Source: DASPKM01 sp036402175 (GTDB lineage: Bacteria > Bacteroidota > Bacteroidia > Chitinophagales > Chitinophagaceae). Taken from it: a stretch of 64,000 nt of DNA. This document shows positions 15,519 through 24,125 of this stretch, piece by piece (the stretch's first letter is position 1; the number at the start of each line of letters is the position of its first letter). The DNA lies in the NCBI GenBank assembly GCA_036402175.1, contig DASWTK010000054.1, positions 1-64,000 on the forward strand, written 5' to 3'. Under the pieces are notes generated by a model, which worked only from the letters and a program-made list of their open reading frames with translations, searched no databases and was not told where the DNA came from. The translations under genes and the position numbers were made by a program.

Positions 15519-16526
15519 ATGAAAGTAGCAGTAGTAGGCGCAACAGGACTTGTAGGCAGCAAAATGCTGCAGGTACTTGCCGAAAGGAATTTCCCTTTGA
15601 CAGAATTGATTCCCGTAGCATCTGAAAGGTCGGTTGGAAAGAGTGTGGAGTTTAAAGGGAAACAATATAAGGTGGTGAGCATGGAAGACGCCATTGCTGC
15701 TAAACCTGCGCTTGCATTGTTCTCAGCTGGCGGAAGTACATCACTGGAGTGGGCCCCGAAATTCGCAGCAGCGGGAATTACAGTGGTAGATAATTCATCT
15801 GCATGGAGAATGGATCCTTCAAAGAAACTGGTGGTTCCCGAGATCAATGCCGATGCGCTCACCAAAGATGACAAGATCATTGCCAATCCCAACTGCTCCA
15901 CTATTCAGATGGTGGTGGCGCTGAACCCTCTTCACAAGAAATACAGGATCAAAAGGATTGTAGTGAGCACATATCAAAGCGTTACCGGAACCGGGAAAAA
16001 GGCGGTTGATCAGCTGATGGGGGAACGTGACCGCGCTGTAAAAGGATCGAACGGGCAATATGAAATGGCTTATAAATACCCGATTGATCTGAATGCTATT
16101 CCTCAGATTGATGTTTTCCTGGACAATGGCTATACAAAAGAAGAAATGAAGATGGTGAATGAAACCAGGAAGATCATGAGAGATGATTCAATCCGTATAA
16201 CGTCCACAACCGTCCGGATCCCGGTGATGGGCGGACATAGCGAAGCTGTGAATGTTGAATTTGAAAATGATTTCGATCTGGCAGCGGTAAAGGAGTTGTT
16301 GTCTGCTTCGGAAGGAGTAGTAGTTACCGACGAGCCGGCCAGTCAGCGTTATCCAATGCCAATGGATGCACATGAAAAGGATGAAGTATTTGTAGGAAGG
16401 ATAAGGCGCGATGAATCGCAGCCCAATACATTGAACTTATGGATCGTGAGCGATAATCTTCGCAAGGGGGCAGCTACCAATGCAGTGCAGATAGCAGAAT
16501 ACCTGAACAATAAGGGATTGCTTTAG
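15519..16526 (+). CDS. asd: Aspartate-semialdehyde dehydrogenase
   Basis: A 335-aa enzyme that reduces aspartyl-4-phosphate to aspartate semialdehyde, the branch point to lysine/diaminopimelate, threonine and methionine. It has the N-terminal NADP-binding loop VGATGLVGSKML, the catalytic Cys in NPNCSTIQMV (near residue 129) and the active-site His in PVMGGHSEAVNVEF. Its length is typical. The ATG lies 28 nt after the attenuator terminator, and no promoter is visible in between, so expression should depend on read-through. The neighbour downstream is convergent, 4 nt away. Confidence 0.96.
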   Translation: MKVAVVGATGLVGSKMLQVLAERNFPLTELIPVASERSVGKSVEFKGKQYKVVSMEDAIAAKPALALFSAGGSTSLEWAPKFAAAGITVVDNSSAWRMDPSKKLVVPEINADALTKDDKIIANPNCSTIQMVVALNPLHKKYRIKRIVVSTYQSVTGTGKKAVDQLMGERDRAVKGSNGQYEMAYKYPIDLNAIPQIDVFLDNGYTKEEMKMVNETRKIMRDDSIRITSTTVRIPVMGGHSEAVNVEFENDFDLAAVKELLSASEGVVVTDEPASQRYPMPMDAHEKDEVFVGRIRRDESQPNTLNLWIVSDNLRKGAATNAVQIAEYLNNKGLL

Positions 16527-16530
16527 GGGA

Positions 16531-17199
16531 TCATTCTTCTACTGCCCTGTTCAGAAATTTGACAAAGGGCTGCATCAGCTTGAATGCTTCTACTGTTTCT
16601 TTCACCAGGTCTTTGGAGGTGAGGGTCGCGTCACTCAGGTTATGCAATACGAGCCAGCTTTTGAATTTCAGGTATTCCGCGGCAGGATTGTCTTTTTCAA
16701 ACCCCTGGGGCACTTTTGACAGCTGAACATCTTCGCCGGTGTACAGTCCGCCATAATATGCTTTCAACTTTTTTGCCGTAAGGATCTTTTTGAATTCATC
16801 GTACGAATAATCTATTTCCTGCCTTACGCGTTTTATGACCGCCGATTCCGGCATCCAGAGTCCGCCTCCGAGGAAGCTGTTGCCGGGTTCGCAATGGAAG
16901 TAATATCCGGCAAGGCCCGACTTCTTTCCACCTTTATCCATGCTTGCGCCGAAATTTGTCTTGTAAGGTGATTTGTCCTTCGAGAACCTCACATCCCTGT
17001 TGATGCGGAAGGTGCATTTTTTAGCGGTCAGGTCTTTCAGGTCAGGGTCATTCCTGCTGTGTTTATCCAGTACTAATTGAATGAATTGCTCGAAATCGCT
17101 CCTGGCTGTTTCATATTGTGAACGATGTGCATCGAACCAGGGCTTGTTGTTATTTTTTTTAAGGTCCCTGAGGAACTTCAGGGTTGATGATTGAAGCAT
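16531..17199 (-). CDS. DUF2461/TIGR02453 family protein
   Basis: A 222-aa protein with the family's hallmarks: LKFLRDLKKNNNKPWFDAHRSQYE at the N-terminus, FRINRDVRFSKDKSPYKTNFG near residue 62, and the GYYFHCEPGNSFLGGGLWMPE segment near 95-115. The family is widespread and of unknown biochemical function. It starts 12 nt after the stop codon of the NUMOD4 protein on the same strand, so the two are likely co-transcribed; no functional link is known. Confidence 0.9.
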   Translation of the reverse strand: MLQSSTLKFLRDLKKNNNKPWFDAHRSQYETARSDFEQFIQLVLDKHSRNDPDLKDLTAKKCTFRINRDVRFSKDKSPYKTNFGASMDKGGKKSGLAGYYFHCEPGNSFLGGGLWMPESAVIKRVRQEIDYSYDEFKKILTAKKLKAYYGGLYTGEDVQLSKVPQGFEKDNPAAEYLKFKSWLVLHNLSDATLTSKDLVKETVEAFKLMQPFVKFLNRAVEE

Positions 17200-17211
17200 A
17201 ACAAATGAGAA

Positions 17212-17775
17212 TTACCTGATCCTTGCCCAGTTCTCGCCGCTTTTAATGCGGTACATGGTCATTTCACTGACTCCGTATTTTTCGGCCAGCTGCTTGATGG
17301 TTGCTGTGCGGTTTTTGTCGTTCAGCGTTTTTTTGATCGCCTTAACCTGGTTTGCGTTCAGCTTCAATCCAACAGTCCGGTTAGCCTGTACTTTTTTATA
17401 AGCTACTTTGGCGGGGCTGTTCTGCTGATGATCGATCATTTCCTCCAGTGTTGCCCACTTTAAGTTCTTAACCGAATTATCAAGCTTCTGATGATTTACG
17501 TGAATCACGTATTTGTGCCTGGGAGTGCTCTTTTTCAGGAAGAGGCGCGCAATTTCACGGTGAATATACAGGGTGCCATTGTTTCCTGGCCTGTGCAGGT
17601 TGAGCGTCTTATACCCGGTTGTAAGAGAACCTTCCAGCAGCTTTCCATCCTTGAAAATATCGTCGGTATAGCTTGCTATACGACCATGGGATGACAACGC
17701 ATATTTTTTCCTGAGATGCTTCCATCCGGAAAACTGTAATGGTTTCCATTCTTCGCCCGGAAACTTCTTTATCAT
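17212..17775 (-). CDS. NUMOD4/HNH-like protein with C-terminal helix-turn-helix
   Basis: A 187-aa protein with the layout of a homing-endonuclease-derived protein. The NUMOD4 motif is at 9-35 (EEWKPLQFSGWKHLRKKYAL followed by SSHGRI). The HNH_3-like core is at 70-107 (HREIARLFL, then VIHVNHQKLDNSVKNLKWAT). The DNA-binding helix-turn-helix is at 140-185 (IKQLAEKYGVSEMTMYRIKSG). In the HNH core the usual HxDGN pattern reads HVNHQ, so catalytic residues may be altered. It is not within an intron or intein. It may be a stand-alone nuclease or a domesticated DNA-binding protein. Confidence 0.72.
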   Translation of the reverse strand: MIKKFPGEEWKPLQFSGWKHLRKKYALSSHGRIASYTDDIFKDGKLLEGSLTTGYKTLNLHRPGNNGTLYIHREIARLFLKKSTPRHKYVIHVNHQKLDNSVKNLKWATLEEMIDHQQNSPAKVAYKKVQANRTVGLKLNANQVKAIKKTLNDKNRTATIKQLAEKYGVSEMTMYRIKSGENWARIR

Positions 17776-17839
17776 CGCTGCTACGTTTTAGATTATGAAA
17801 TTACACTTATTCCTCACGGTTACCAGCACCCCACGAATA

Positions 17840-19939
17840 TCAGGGAGTTGCCAATTGTAGAAATTCTTCTTCACTTATTATCCTGATAGTGGGAATCTTC
17901 TTAGCCTTTTCCAGTTTTGATCCGGCATCTTCGCCAACTACAAGATAATTCAGTTTGCTGCTAACCCCGGTTAAAATCGTTCCTCCCTGCTGCTCTACCA
18001 TAGCCTCTGCTTCACTTCTTTTCAGTTTAGACAGGGTGCCGGTGAATAAAAACGTTTGTCCCCCAAGGTTATCCGCTGTTGCCGATTTACGCGATCGCTG
18101 ACTTGTCAGTGTCAGCCCGAGCTGTTCCAGCTCTTTCAGCAATTTCAGGTTATCGTCGTTATGAAAGAACTGATACAGACTACCTGCAACTTTAGGACCC
18201 ACGTCCTCGAGTTTCTGCAAATCATCAACAGAATAATCTTTGAAATCGGGCAAATAATGTACCGAATTGGCAAGTGTTTTAGCCATTGTTTCGCCAACAT
18301 ACCTGATTCCGAGTGCAAAGATAACCCGGTGCAATGGTTGTTTCTTTGAAGCCTCAATAGCAGCTTGAAGGTTGGTCATGCTCTTTTGCCCGAAACCTTC
18401 CAGTTCCTGAATCTTATCAAACGGCAATCTATAGATGCCGGGAATGTCTTTGAGGAATCCAAGCTCAAAAAATTTCTGAATATTTGCGGCTCCCAAACCG
18501 CGTATATCCATGGCATCCTTGCTGGTGAAGTGAATCAAACGTTCCAGTACCTGGGCCTTGCAGCTGATATTCACACATCGCCACGCTGCTTCATCCTCTG
18601 ATTTGATCAGCTTATGACCGCAGGCGGGGCATTCTTTCGGGAACTTTATCTCTTTTTCAATTCCCGTTCTCAATTCGGGCAATGACCGCACGATATAGGG
18701 AATTACGTCGCCGGCGCGCTCTGCAAGAACGGTGTCGCCAATACGCAGATCTTTTTCACGGATCACTTCTTCGTTAAAAAGAGAAATGGACGTGACCGTT
18801 ACTCCTCCGATCGGTGTGGGATCTATTTTGGCTACGGGTGTTATCGATCCGGTCCGGCCAACCTGGAATTCCACTGCACGTAGTTTGCTGGTCGCCTGCC
18901 TTGCTTTGAATTTAAATGCCATAGCCCAACGGGGATGATGGGTGGTCATGCCCATTTTATCCTGCAGTTCCAGGTTGTTTACTTTAATCACCATCCCGTC
19001 AATTTCATAAGGCAGGTCATCTCTTTGCTTTTCAAACCCGGTGCAGTATTCAATTACTCCTTCAATGCCTTTGACGACTTTTTTTTCTTCATTCGGACAA
19101 CGGAAACCCAGTTCCCATAATAGTTGCAGGCTTCCTGAATGGGTTTCGAGCAATGAGGTTTTTTTTGTTCCCTTTCCGTTAGTATGAACATAACTGATAT
19201 GATAAAGGAATGCTTCCAGTCCGCGCCTGGCCGCCTCTCTCGGGTCTTTGATCCTTAAAGTACCCGATGCCGCATTGCGCGGATTTGCAAGAGGGGGCAG
19301 GTTCTGCTCGGCAAGCCGGTCGTTGTATTTTTTAAAATTCTTCTTGCTCATCATCACCTCACCTCTTATTTCAATCTGCTGGATCCCATAGTCAGAAAAA
19401 GGGGCCGATAATGGAATTGAATATATCTGTTTGACGTTTACTGTTACATCTTCGCCGGTAACCCCATCTCCGCGGGTAACAGCTCGAACCAGCATGTCGT
19501 CCTCATAGGTCACAGATATGCTGGCTCCGTCGAACTTTGGTTCGATACAATATTCTACTGTTTTAAGTCCGGTGAGGTCACGTGCTTTGCGGTCCCAGTC
19601 GATAAGGTCTTCGGAATTATATGAATTCTCCAGGCTCAGCATGGGAACCAGGTGTTGGGCCGTAGCAAATTCACGGGTGATAGACGTAGCGATTCGTTGA
19701 GTTGGTGAACCGGGGGTAATAAGCGACGGATTTTCCGATTCAATTTTTTCCAGCGCTTTGAACAGCTGGTCGAATTCATAGTCGCTGATCAGGGGATCGC
19801 TTTGTACGTAATAACGGAACTCATGAAACCGCAATACTTCGCGTAGAAGGGAGATGTCCTTTTTGTCGATGTCAGGAAGCGCGGCGATCAATTGGCTGGA
19901 AGACTTCGTCAGCTTTTTGGTAAGTGCATCGGTATACAT
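17840..19939 (-). CDS. ligA: NAD-dependent DNA ligase LigA
   Basis: A 699-aa replicative ligase of typical length. The adenylation domain has the catalytic Lys135 in YCIEPKFDGAS. The OB-fold segment, the four-Cys zinc finger (CPACGHKL..CVNISC), the helix-hairpin-helix region (GLGAANIQKFFELGF onward) and a C-terminal BRCT domain (GQTFLFTGTLSKLKRSEAE) all follow in order. The start ATG is at 19939. A weak -7-like element (TAGTTTTA, 19952-19945) lies just upstream. The long inverted repeat at 19967-20137 sits between it and the divergent Nudix regulator. Confidence 0.97.
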   Translation of the reverse strand: MYTDALTKKLTKSSSQLIAALPDIDKKDISLLREVLRFHEFRYYVQSDPLISDYEFDQLFKALEKIESENPSLITPGSPTQRIATSITREFATAQHLVPMLSLENSYNSEDLIDWDRKARDLTGLKTVEYCIEPKFDGASISVTYEDDMLVRAVTRGDGVTGEDVTVNVKQIYSIPLSAPFSDYGIQQIEIRGEVMMSKKNFKKYNDRLAEQNLPPLANPRNAASGTLRIKDPREAARRGLEAFLYHISYVHTNGKGTKKTSLLETHSGSLQLLWELGFRCPNEEKKVVKGIEGVIEYCTGFEKQRDDLPYEIDGMVIKVNNLELQDKMGMTTHHPRWAMAFKFKARQATSKLRAVEFQVGRTGSITPVAKIDPTPIGGVTVTSISLFNEEVIREKDLRIGDTVLAERAGDVIPYIVRSLPELRTGIEKEIKFPKECPACGHKLIKSEDEAAWRCVNISCKAQVLERLIHFTSKDAMDIRGLGAANIQKFFELGFLKDIPGIYRLPFDKIQELEGFGQKSMTNLQAAIEASKKQPLHRVIFALGIRYVGETMAKTLANSVHYLPDFKDYSVDDLQKLEDVGPKVAGSLYQFFHNDDNLKLLKELEQLGLTLTSQRSRKSATADNLGGQTFLFTGTLSKLKRSEAEAMVEQQGGTILTGVSSKLNYLVVGEDAGSKLEKAKKIPTIRIISEEEFLQLATP

Positions 19940-19966
19940 GGGAGTAAAACTACAAATTGAGAAATA

Positions 19967-20137
19967 AATTAGCCAATTAAGCCAATAAGCAAATAAGCCA
20001 ATGAAAACAATTAGCAGATTAACTGATTAGCAAATTTTGTAAACCCGTTATGGAATCTTTTTTCAGTTACTTTTTGGCGTGAACGCAGACCCGAACTAAC
20101 AATTGGCTAATTTGCTTATTGGCTTAATTGGCTAATT
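19967..20137. repeat. Long inverted repeat built from AATTAGCC/AATAAGC words
   Basis: Two 36-nt arms, 19967-20002 and 20102-20137, are reverse complements with one mismatch and enclose 99 nt. Each arm is made of recurring words such as AATTAGCC and AATAAGC. The loop contains related words (ATTAGC, GATTAGC). It has no T-run and lies in the ligA/Nudix divergent region. No other gene is seen in this 283-nt gap. Confidence 0.85.
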
Positions 20138-20171
20138 GCTCTCTCCTCTTTCTTCGCTACACAAATATTTC

Positions 20172-20179
20172 TATATTTG
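20172..20179 (+). promoter_or_regulatory. -7 promoter element of the Nudix regulator
   Basis: TATATTTG is an exact match to TAnnTTTG, 43 nt before the ATG at 20223. No -33 TTTG was found at the right spacing. Confidence 0.45.
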
Positions 20180-20222
20180 AGCAAATCAGCCCGTTAACCT
20201 AAATCTTTAATCTTTCCTGCAC

Positions 20223-20918
20223 ATGTTGAATGAAAGTAATCCCAGGTCAGTTAAAAAATTCCAGCAGGACCGGGAATATTTCCAGATCGGTGTTTCTATT
20301 GATTGTGTTATACTCGGGTATGAGAAGGGTAAGCTCAAAGTGCTGCTGATCGAGTGCAAGCTTAAGGAATATGAAGGAATGTGGTCATTACTGGGCGACA
20401 TTGTCAGGCCTGAAGAAGATATTGACGATGCTTCTTACAGGATACTTCGCGACCGAACCGGGCTCGACGATGTTTTCCTTGAACAGGTTCAAACCTTCGG
20501 TAGCGTTAACCGGCATCCGGGCGGCCGGGTGATCACTGTGGCTTATTATTCTTTAATTAATATACAGGATCATAAAATGAAAGGTCCGGACCATCAGCTG
20601 AACTGGAGCCTTGTTAATGATATCACTGAAATGGCATTTGACCACAAACTGATCCTGGATACAACTCTTTGCAAGCTGCGCACCCGCATCATGGAGGAGC
20701 CAATTATATTTAACCTGCTTCCAAAAAAATTCTCATTACGGGAACTTCAATCAGTGTATGAAGCTATCCTGGGTTCAAAACTCGACAGAAGGAATTTCCG
20801 GAAGAAGATCGGATTGTCCGATTGGCTGATCGACCTCGATGAACTCGAAACCGGCGTAACCCACCGGCCGGGAAAACTCTATGCCTTCAATTTTGATAAG
20901 TTCTTACAGAAAAGGTAG
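20223..20918 (+). CDS. NrtR/AraR-type transcriptional regulator with degenerate Nudix domain
   Basis: A 231-aa protein with an N-terminal Nudix-fold domain (about 20-155) and a C-terminal winged helix (about 160-225: KFSLRELQSVYEAILGSKLDRRNFRKKI). The Nudix box aligns as GDIVRPEE..RILRDRTGL: the glutamates of REUxEExGU are replaced by Ile, Asp and Arg, so hydrolysis is unlikely and the domain should be a ligand sensor. This matches the NrtR family, whose Bacteroidota member AraR senses arabinose. It lies 213 nt upstream of susC on the same strand and is a candidate regulator of that locus. The ligand cannot be read from sequence. Confidence 0.87.
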   Translation: MLNESNPRSVKKFQQDREYFQIGVSIDCVILGYEKGKLKVLLIECKLKEYEGMWSLLGDIVRPEEDIDDASYRILRDRTGLDDVFLEQVQTFGSVNRHPGGRVITVAYYSLINIQDHKMKGPDHQLNWSLVNDITEMAFDHKLILDTTLCKLRTRIMEEPIIFNLLPKKFSLRELQSVYEAILGSKLDRRNFRKKIGLSDWLIDLDELETGVTHRPGKLYAFNFDKFLQKR

Positions 20919-21131
20919 TCCCTGCTTTCAGTACTTAATTATTGTTTTTTCTAACCAAGGCATCCACCCTCACTGGCTTACGTATATATATTACCAGATG
21001 TTCACGAAATACCGGGAACGTTGCCGGAAAGTTTAAACCTGTGAAAAAAAATCTCAAAGAAGTGTTAATAGTACACAAAAAGGTCTTAAATTAGTTCCGA
21101 ATTACGCTCTATTACGGTTAAATCATTGATT

Positions 21132-24107
21132 ATGATAACTAAACGACTGCTTACGAGGGTCATCATCCCTCTGTGTCTATTATTTATTGCTCAGACCTCT
21201 CTCGCTCAGAAGACAATTTCAGGAAAAGTTACTGATTCAAAAGACGGTTCTCCGATCATCGGAGCCTCTGTACAACCAAAAGGTGGTACCACTGGTACTT
21301 CTACAGGTACTGACGGGGGATTCTCATTAACTGTCGGTAACGATGTGACAGCATTGGTTGTTTCCTATGTTGGTTATGGTACTATGGAAATAAGTATCGC
21401 GGGAAAAACCACTATTGATATTACAATGAGTGCTGACGCTGGACTCAACCTCAATGAGGTTGTGGTAGTAGGGTACGGTACAGCGCGCAGGCGTGATGTT
21501 ACCGGCTCGGTTCAATCAGTTAAAGCAAAAGATTTCAATAAAGGAGTAATCATTTCACCCGACCAGGCCATTCAGGGCAAGGCGGCAGGTGTAATGATCA
21601 TCAGCAACAGCGGACAACCGGGTGGTGCTACTACCGTTAGGATCAGGGGAACATCCTCTATCCGTTCTGGTAACCAGCCGTTGTTCGTAATAGATGGAGT
21701 TCCTTTATCAGGTAATAGCGCAAGACCCGGATCAACTGGTTCAGGTATCGGTTCCACTCCCGGAACCAACCCGCTGAACTTTATGAATCCGAACGACATT
21801 GCATCAATTGAAGTATTAAAAGACGCATCCGCTACAGCCATTTATGGTTCAAGAGGTGCGAATGGTGTTGTTCTTATTACTACCAAACGCGGCCAGTCGG
21901 GCATTCCTACTGTTGAAGCCAGTGTTGCAGGTGGTATCAGCAGCATCATGAAAAAACTGGAAGTACTCGATGCAGCCGAATACAGGGCAGCATTAAAATC
22001 TTATAATCTTGCAACAGGAGACTATGGCGGCAATGTAGATGCAATGGATGCCATTCTGAGAACAGGATTTACTCAGAATTACAACGCATCAGTATCTGCA
22101 GGTAATGAGAACGCACGTTACCGTGTGTCGGTAGGATTCCTGGATCAGCAGGGTATTGTAAAGAAATCAGAATTTCAGAAACTCACAGCAAACCTTACCA
22201 GCAATTTCAAATTGCTCGAAAATAAAAGGCTTGGTGTTGATCTGAACGTTTTTGTTTCAGGTACAAAAGAGCAGATCGCTCCTATCTCAAATGACGCGGG
22301 TTTCACAGGAAGCCTTATAGGGCAGGCGTTACAGTGGAATCCCACTCACCCGCTCTATCTTCCAAACGGCGATATCTGGGTAAACAACCAGATTGGTAAT
22401 ACTACAGTGAATCCTTTGGCTATGCTTGAAGCATACGATTCACGCCTGAATGAAAATATCATTCTTGCAAGTGTTTCTCCTTATTATAAAATAACCAATC
22501 ACCTTGAATATAAATTATTGTACAGCGTAAACAAACGCGTGGGTGCAGGTAAAGGTGAATTGAAAAGATGGATCAATATAGAAGGTATCCAGAATCGTGG
22601 AGCAGCTGTGCTGGATAATGGTGAAGACCTTACTCAGCAGATCACCAACACGCTTAGCTATAACCGTGAGATCAATCCAAACTTCAACCTGAACGCGGTT
22701 GTAGGTCATGAATACATGACATTTGACAACAGAAGCCACGGTATGTTCGGCTTCGATTTCACAGATGCAGGTAACCTTCGTTATTATGATATCCTGCAAT
22801 ATTCTACTCAGACAAGCAGGGGAATTTATGTGAATCCCGGCATCGAAGATCAGCTGCAATCATTTTTTGGACGCGCTATCATGAACTTTTTCGATAAGTA
22901 TCTTGTTACTGCTACATTCAGGGCCGATGGTTCATCAAAGTTTGGAGCAAATAACAAGTATGGATATTTCCCATCTTTGGCCGTTGCCTGGAATGTTACC
23001 AATGAAGAATTCATGAAAGGTTCCAGTTTCGTTAACAGCCTTAAAGCCAGGTTAAGCTGGGGTAAAACAGGAAACCAGGAATTTCCGGGTGGCGCTCCTT
23101 TGGGAAGAAACGCTTTTGGACAACAGTCTATCGGAGCTACCAATTTCGCCAATCCTGACCTGAAATGGGAAACATCTACCACCATCAACGGAGGTATCGA
23201 TTTCAGCATTCTGAATGACAGGCTTTCCGGTTCTTTGGATTACTTCCATAAGAAAACAGAAGACGTATTGTTTGAGCAGGTTATTGCCGCTCCTGGTCCT
23301 ACAGGTGGTAAGATCTGGTTCAACATCCCGGGTAATATCGTGAACAAAGGATTTGAGATCTCATTGTACGGTGGACTGATCAGGTCAAAAGACATGAACT
23401 GGAATATGGGTCTTAACCTTTCATTCCTGAAAAACAATGTTGAAGGCATCCTTGGATTCTACGAAACCGGCGCATTGCACGGACAAGGTATCTCTGGTGC
23501 AACTTCACAAAGGCTGGTTAGCGGCCAACCGCTGAACAGTTATTATCTCCCGATATTCGAGGGAATCGACAAAGCAACAGGACAAGGTATTTATAGTGGC
23601 GGCGACCCGGCTAACAACAAGTTCTATGTTGGAAGTCCGAATCCTACAACATTGCTTGGATTCAGTACCGATTTCCAATACAAGAAACTTACTTTGTTCG
23701 TTAACCTGAATGGTAACATGGGACACAAACTGTACAACAATACTGCAAACACAGTATTGCCGATCGGTAACCTGGGTACCAGGAACGTTGCAAAATCCAT
23801 CATAGGCGGAGCCGTGAAGGAAGATGCTTCTAACCCGATCACTCCATCTACACGTTACCTTGAAAAAGGTGATTTTGTAAAACTGGCGAATGCTACAATT
23901 TCTTACGCTGTTGGAAAAGTTGGTGTGTTCCGTAACCTGAATATTTCACTTACCGGCCAGAACCTGTTTGTGATCACCAAGTTCACAGGATTCGATCCTG
24001 AGGTGAATACAGACAAGAATGTTGGCGGTGTTCCTTCACTTGGTATAGAATATACTCCGTACCCAACTGCAAGGACTATTTTGTTAGGCTTAAACTTCTC
24101 TTTATAA
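21132..24107 (+). CDS. SusC/RagA-family TonB-dependent outer-membrane transporter
   Basis: A 991-aa SusC-type protein with signal peptide (cleavage near SLAQ), an N-terminal carboxypeptidase-regulatory-like domain (KTISGKVTDSKDGSPIIGAS), the plug domain with LNEVVVVGYGTARRRDVTGSV, and a C-terminal 22-strand barrel ending in LLGLNFSL. It imports a nutrient bound by the SusD partner, powered by TonB. The ATG at 21132 is chosen over a TTG at 21126. It is slightly shorter than most SusC proteins and has no extra N-terminal anti-sigma-interaction domain, so control should be by another regulator. The substrate is unknown, as no hydrolase is encoded nearby. Confidence 0.95.
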   Translation: MITKRLLTRVIIPLCLLFIAQTSLAQKTISGKVTDSKDGSPIIGASVQPKGGTTGTSTGTDGGFSLTVGNDVTALVVSYVGYGTMEISIAGKTTIDITMSADAGLNLNEVVVVGYGTARRRDVTGSVQSVKAKDFNKGVIISPDQAIQGKAAGVMIISNSGQPGGATTVRIRGTSSIRSGNQPLFVIDGVPLSGNSARPGSTGSGIGSTPGTNPLNFMNPNDIASIEVLKDASATAIYGSRGANGVVLITTKRGQSGIPTVEASVAGGISSIMKKLEVLDAAEYRAALKSYNLATGDYGGNVDAMDAILRTGFTQNYNASVSAGNENARYRVSVGFLDQQGIVKKSEFQKLTANLTSNFKLLENKRLGVDLNVFVSGTKEQIAPISNDAGFTGSLIGQALQWNPTHPLYLPNGDIWVNNQIGNTTVNPLAMLEAYDSRLNENIILASVSPYYKITNHLEYKLLYSVNKRVGAGKGELKRWINIEGIQNRGAAVLDNGEDLTQQITNTLSYNREINPNFNLNAVVGHEYMTFDNRSHGMFGFDFTDAGNLRYYDILQYSTQTSRGIYVNPGIEDQLQSFFGRAIMNFFDKYLVTATFRADGSSKFGANNKYGYFPSLAVAWNVTNEEFMKGSSFVNSLKARLSWGKTGNQEFPGGAPLGRNAFGQQSIGATNFANPDLKWETSTTINGGIDFSILNDRLSGSLDYFHKKTEDVLFEQVIAAPGPTGGKIWFNIPGNIVNKGFEISLYGGLIRSKDMNWNMGLNLSFLKNNVEGILGFYETGALHGQGISGATSQRLVSGQPLNSYYLPIFEGIDKATGQGIYSGGDPANNKFYVGSPNPTTLLGFSTDFQYKKLTLFVNLNGNMGHKLYNNTANTVLPIGNLGTRNVAKSIIGGAVKEDASNPITPSTRYLEKGDFVKLANATISYAVGKVGVFRNLNISLTGQNLFVITKFTGFDPEVNTDKNVGGVPSLGIEYTPYPTARTILLGLNFSL

Positions 24108-24125
24108 TAATTTCAACTTGCTATT

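Noticed and set aside
19940..20222. Origin of replication-like repeats
   Set aside because: No DnaA-box set or dnaA/gyr neighbours; the repeats are simple words in a palindrome.
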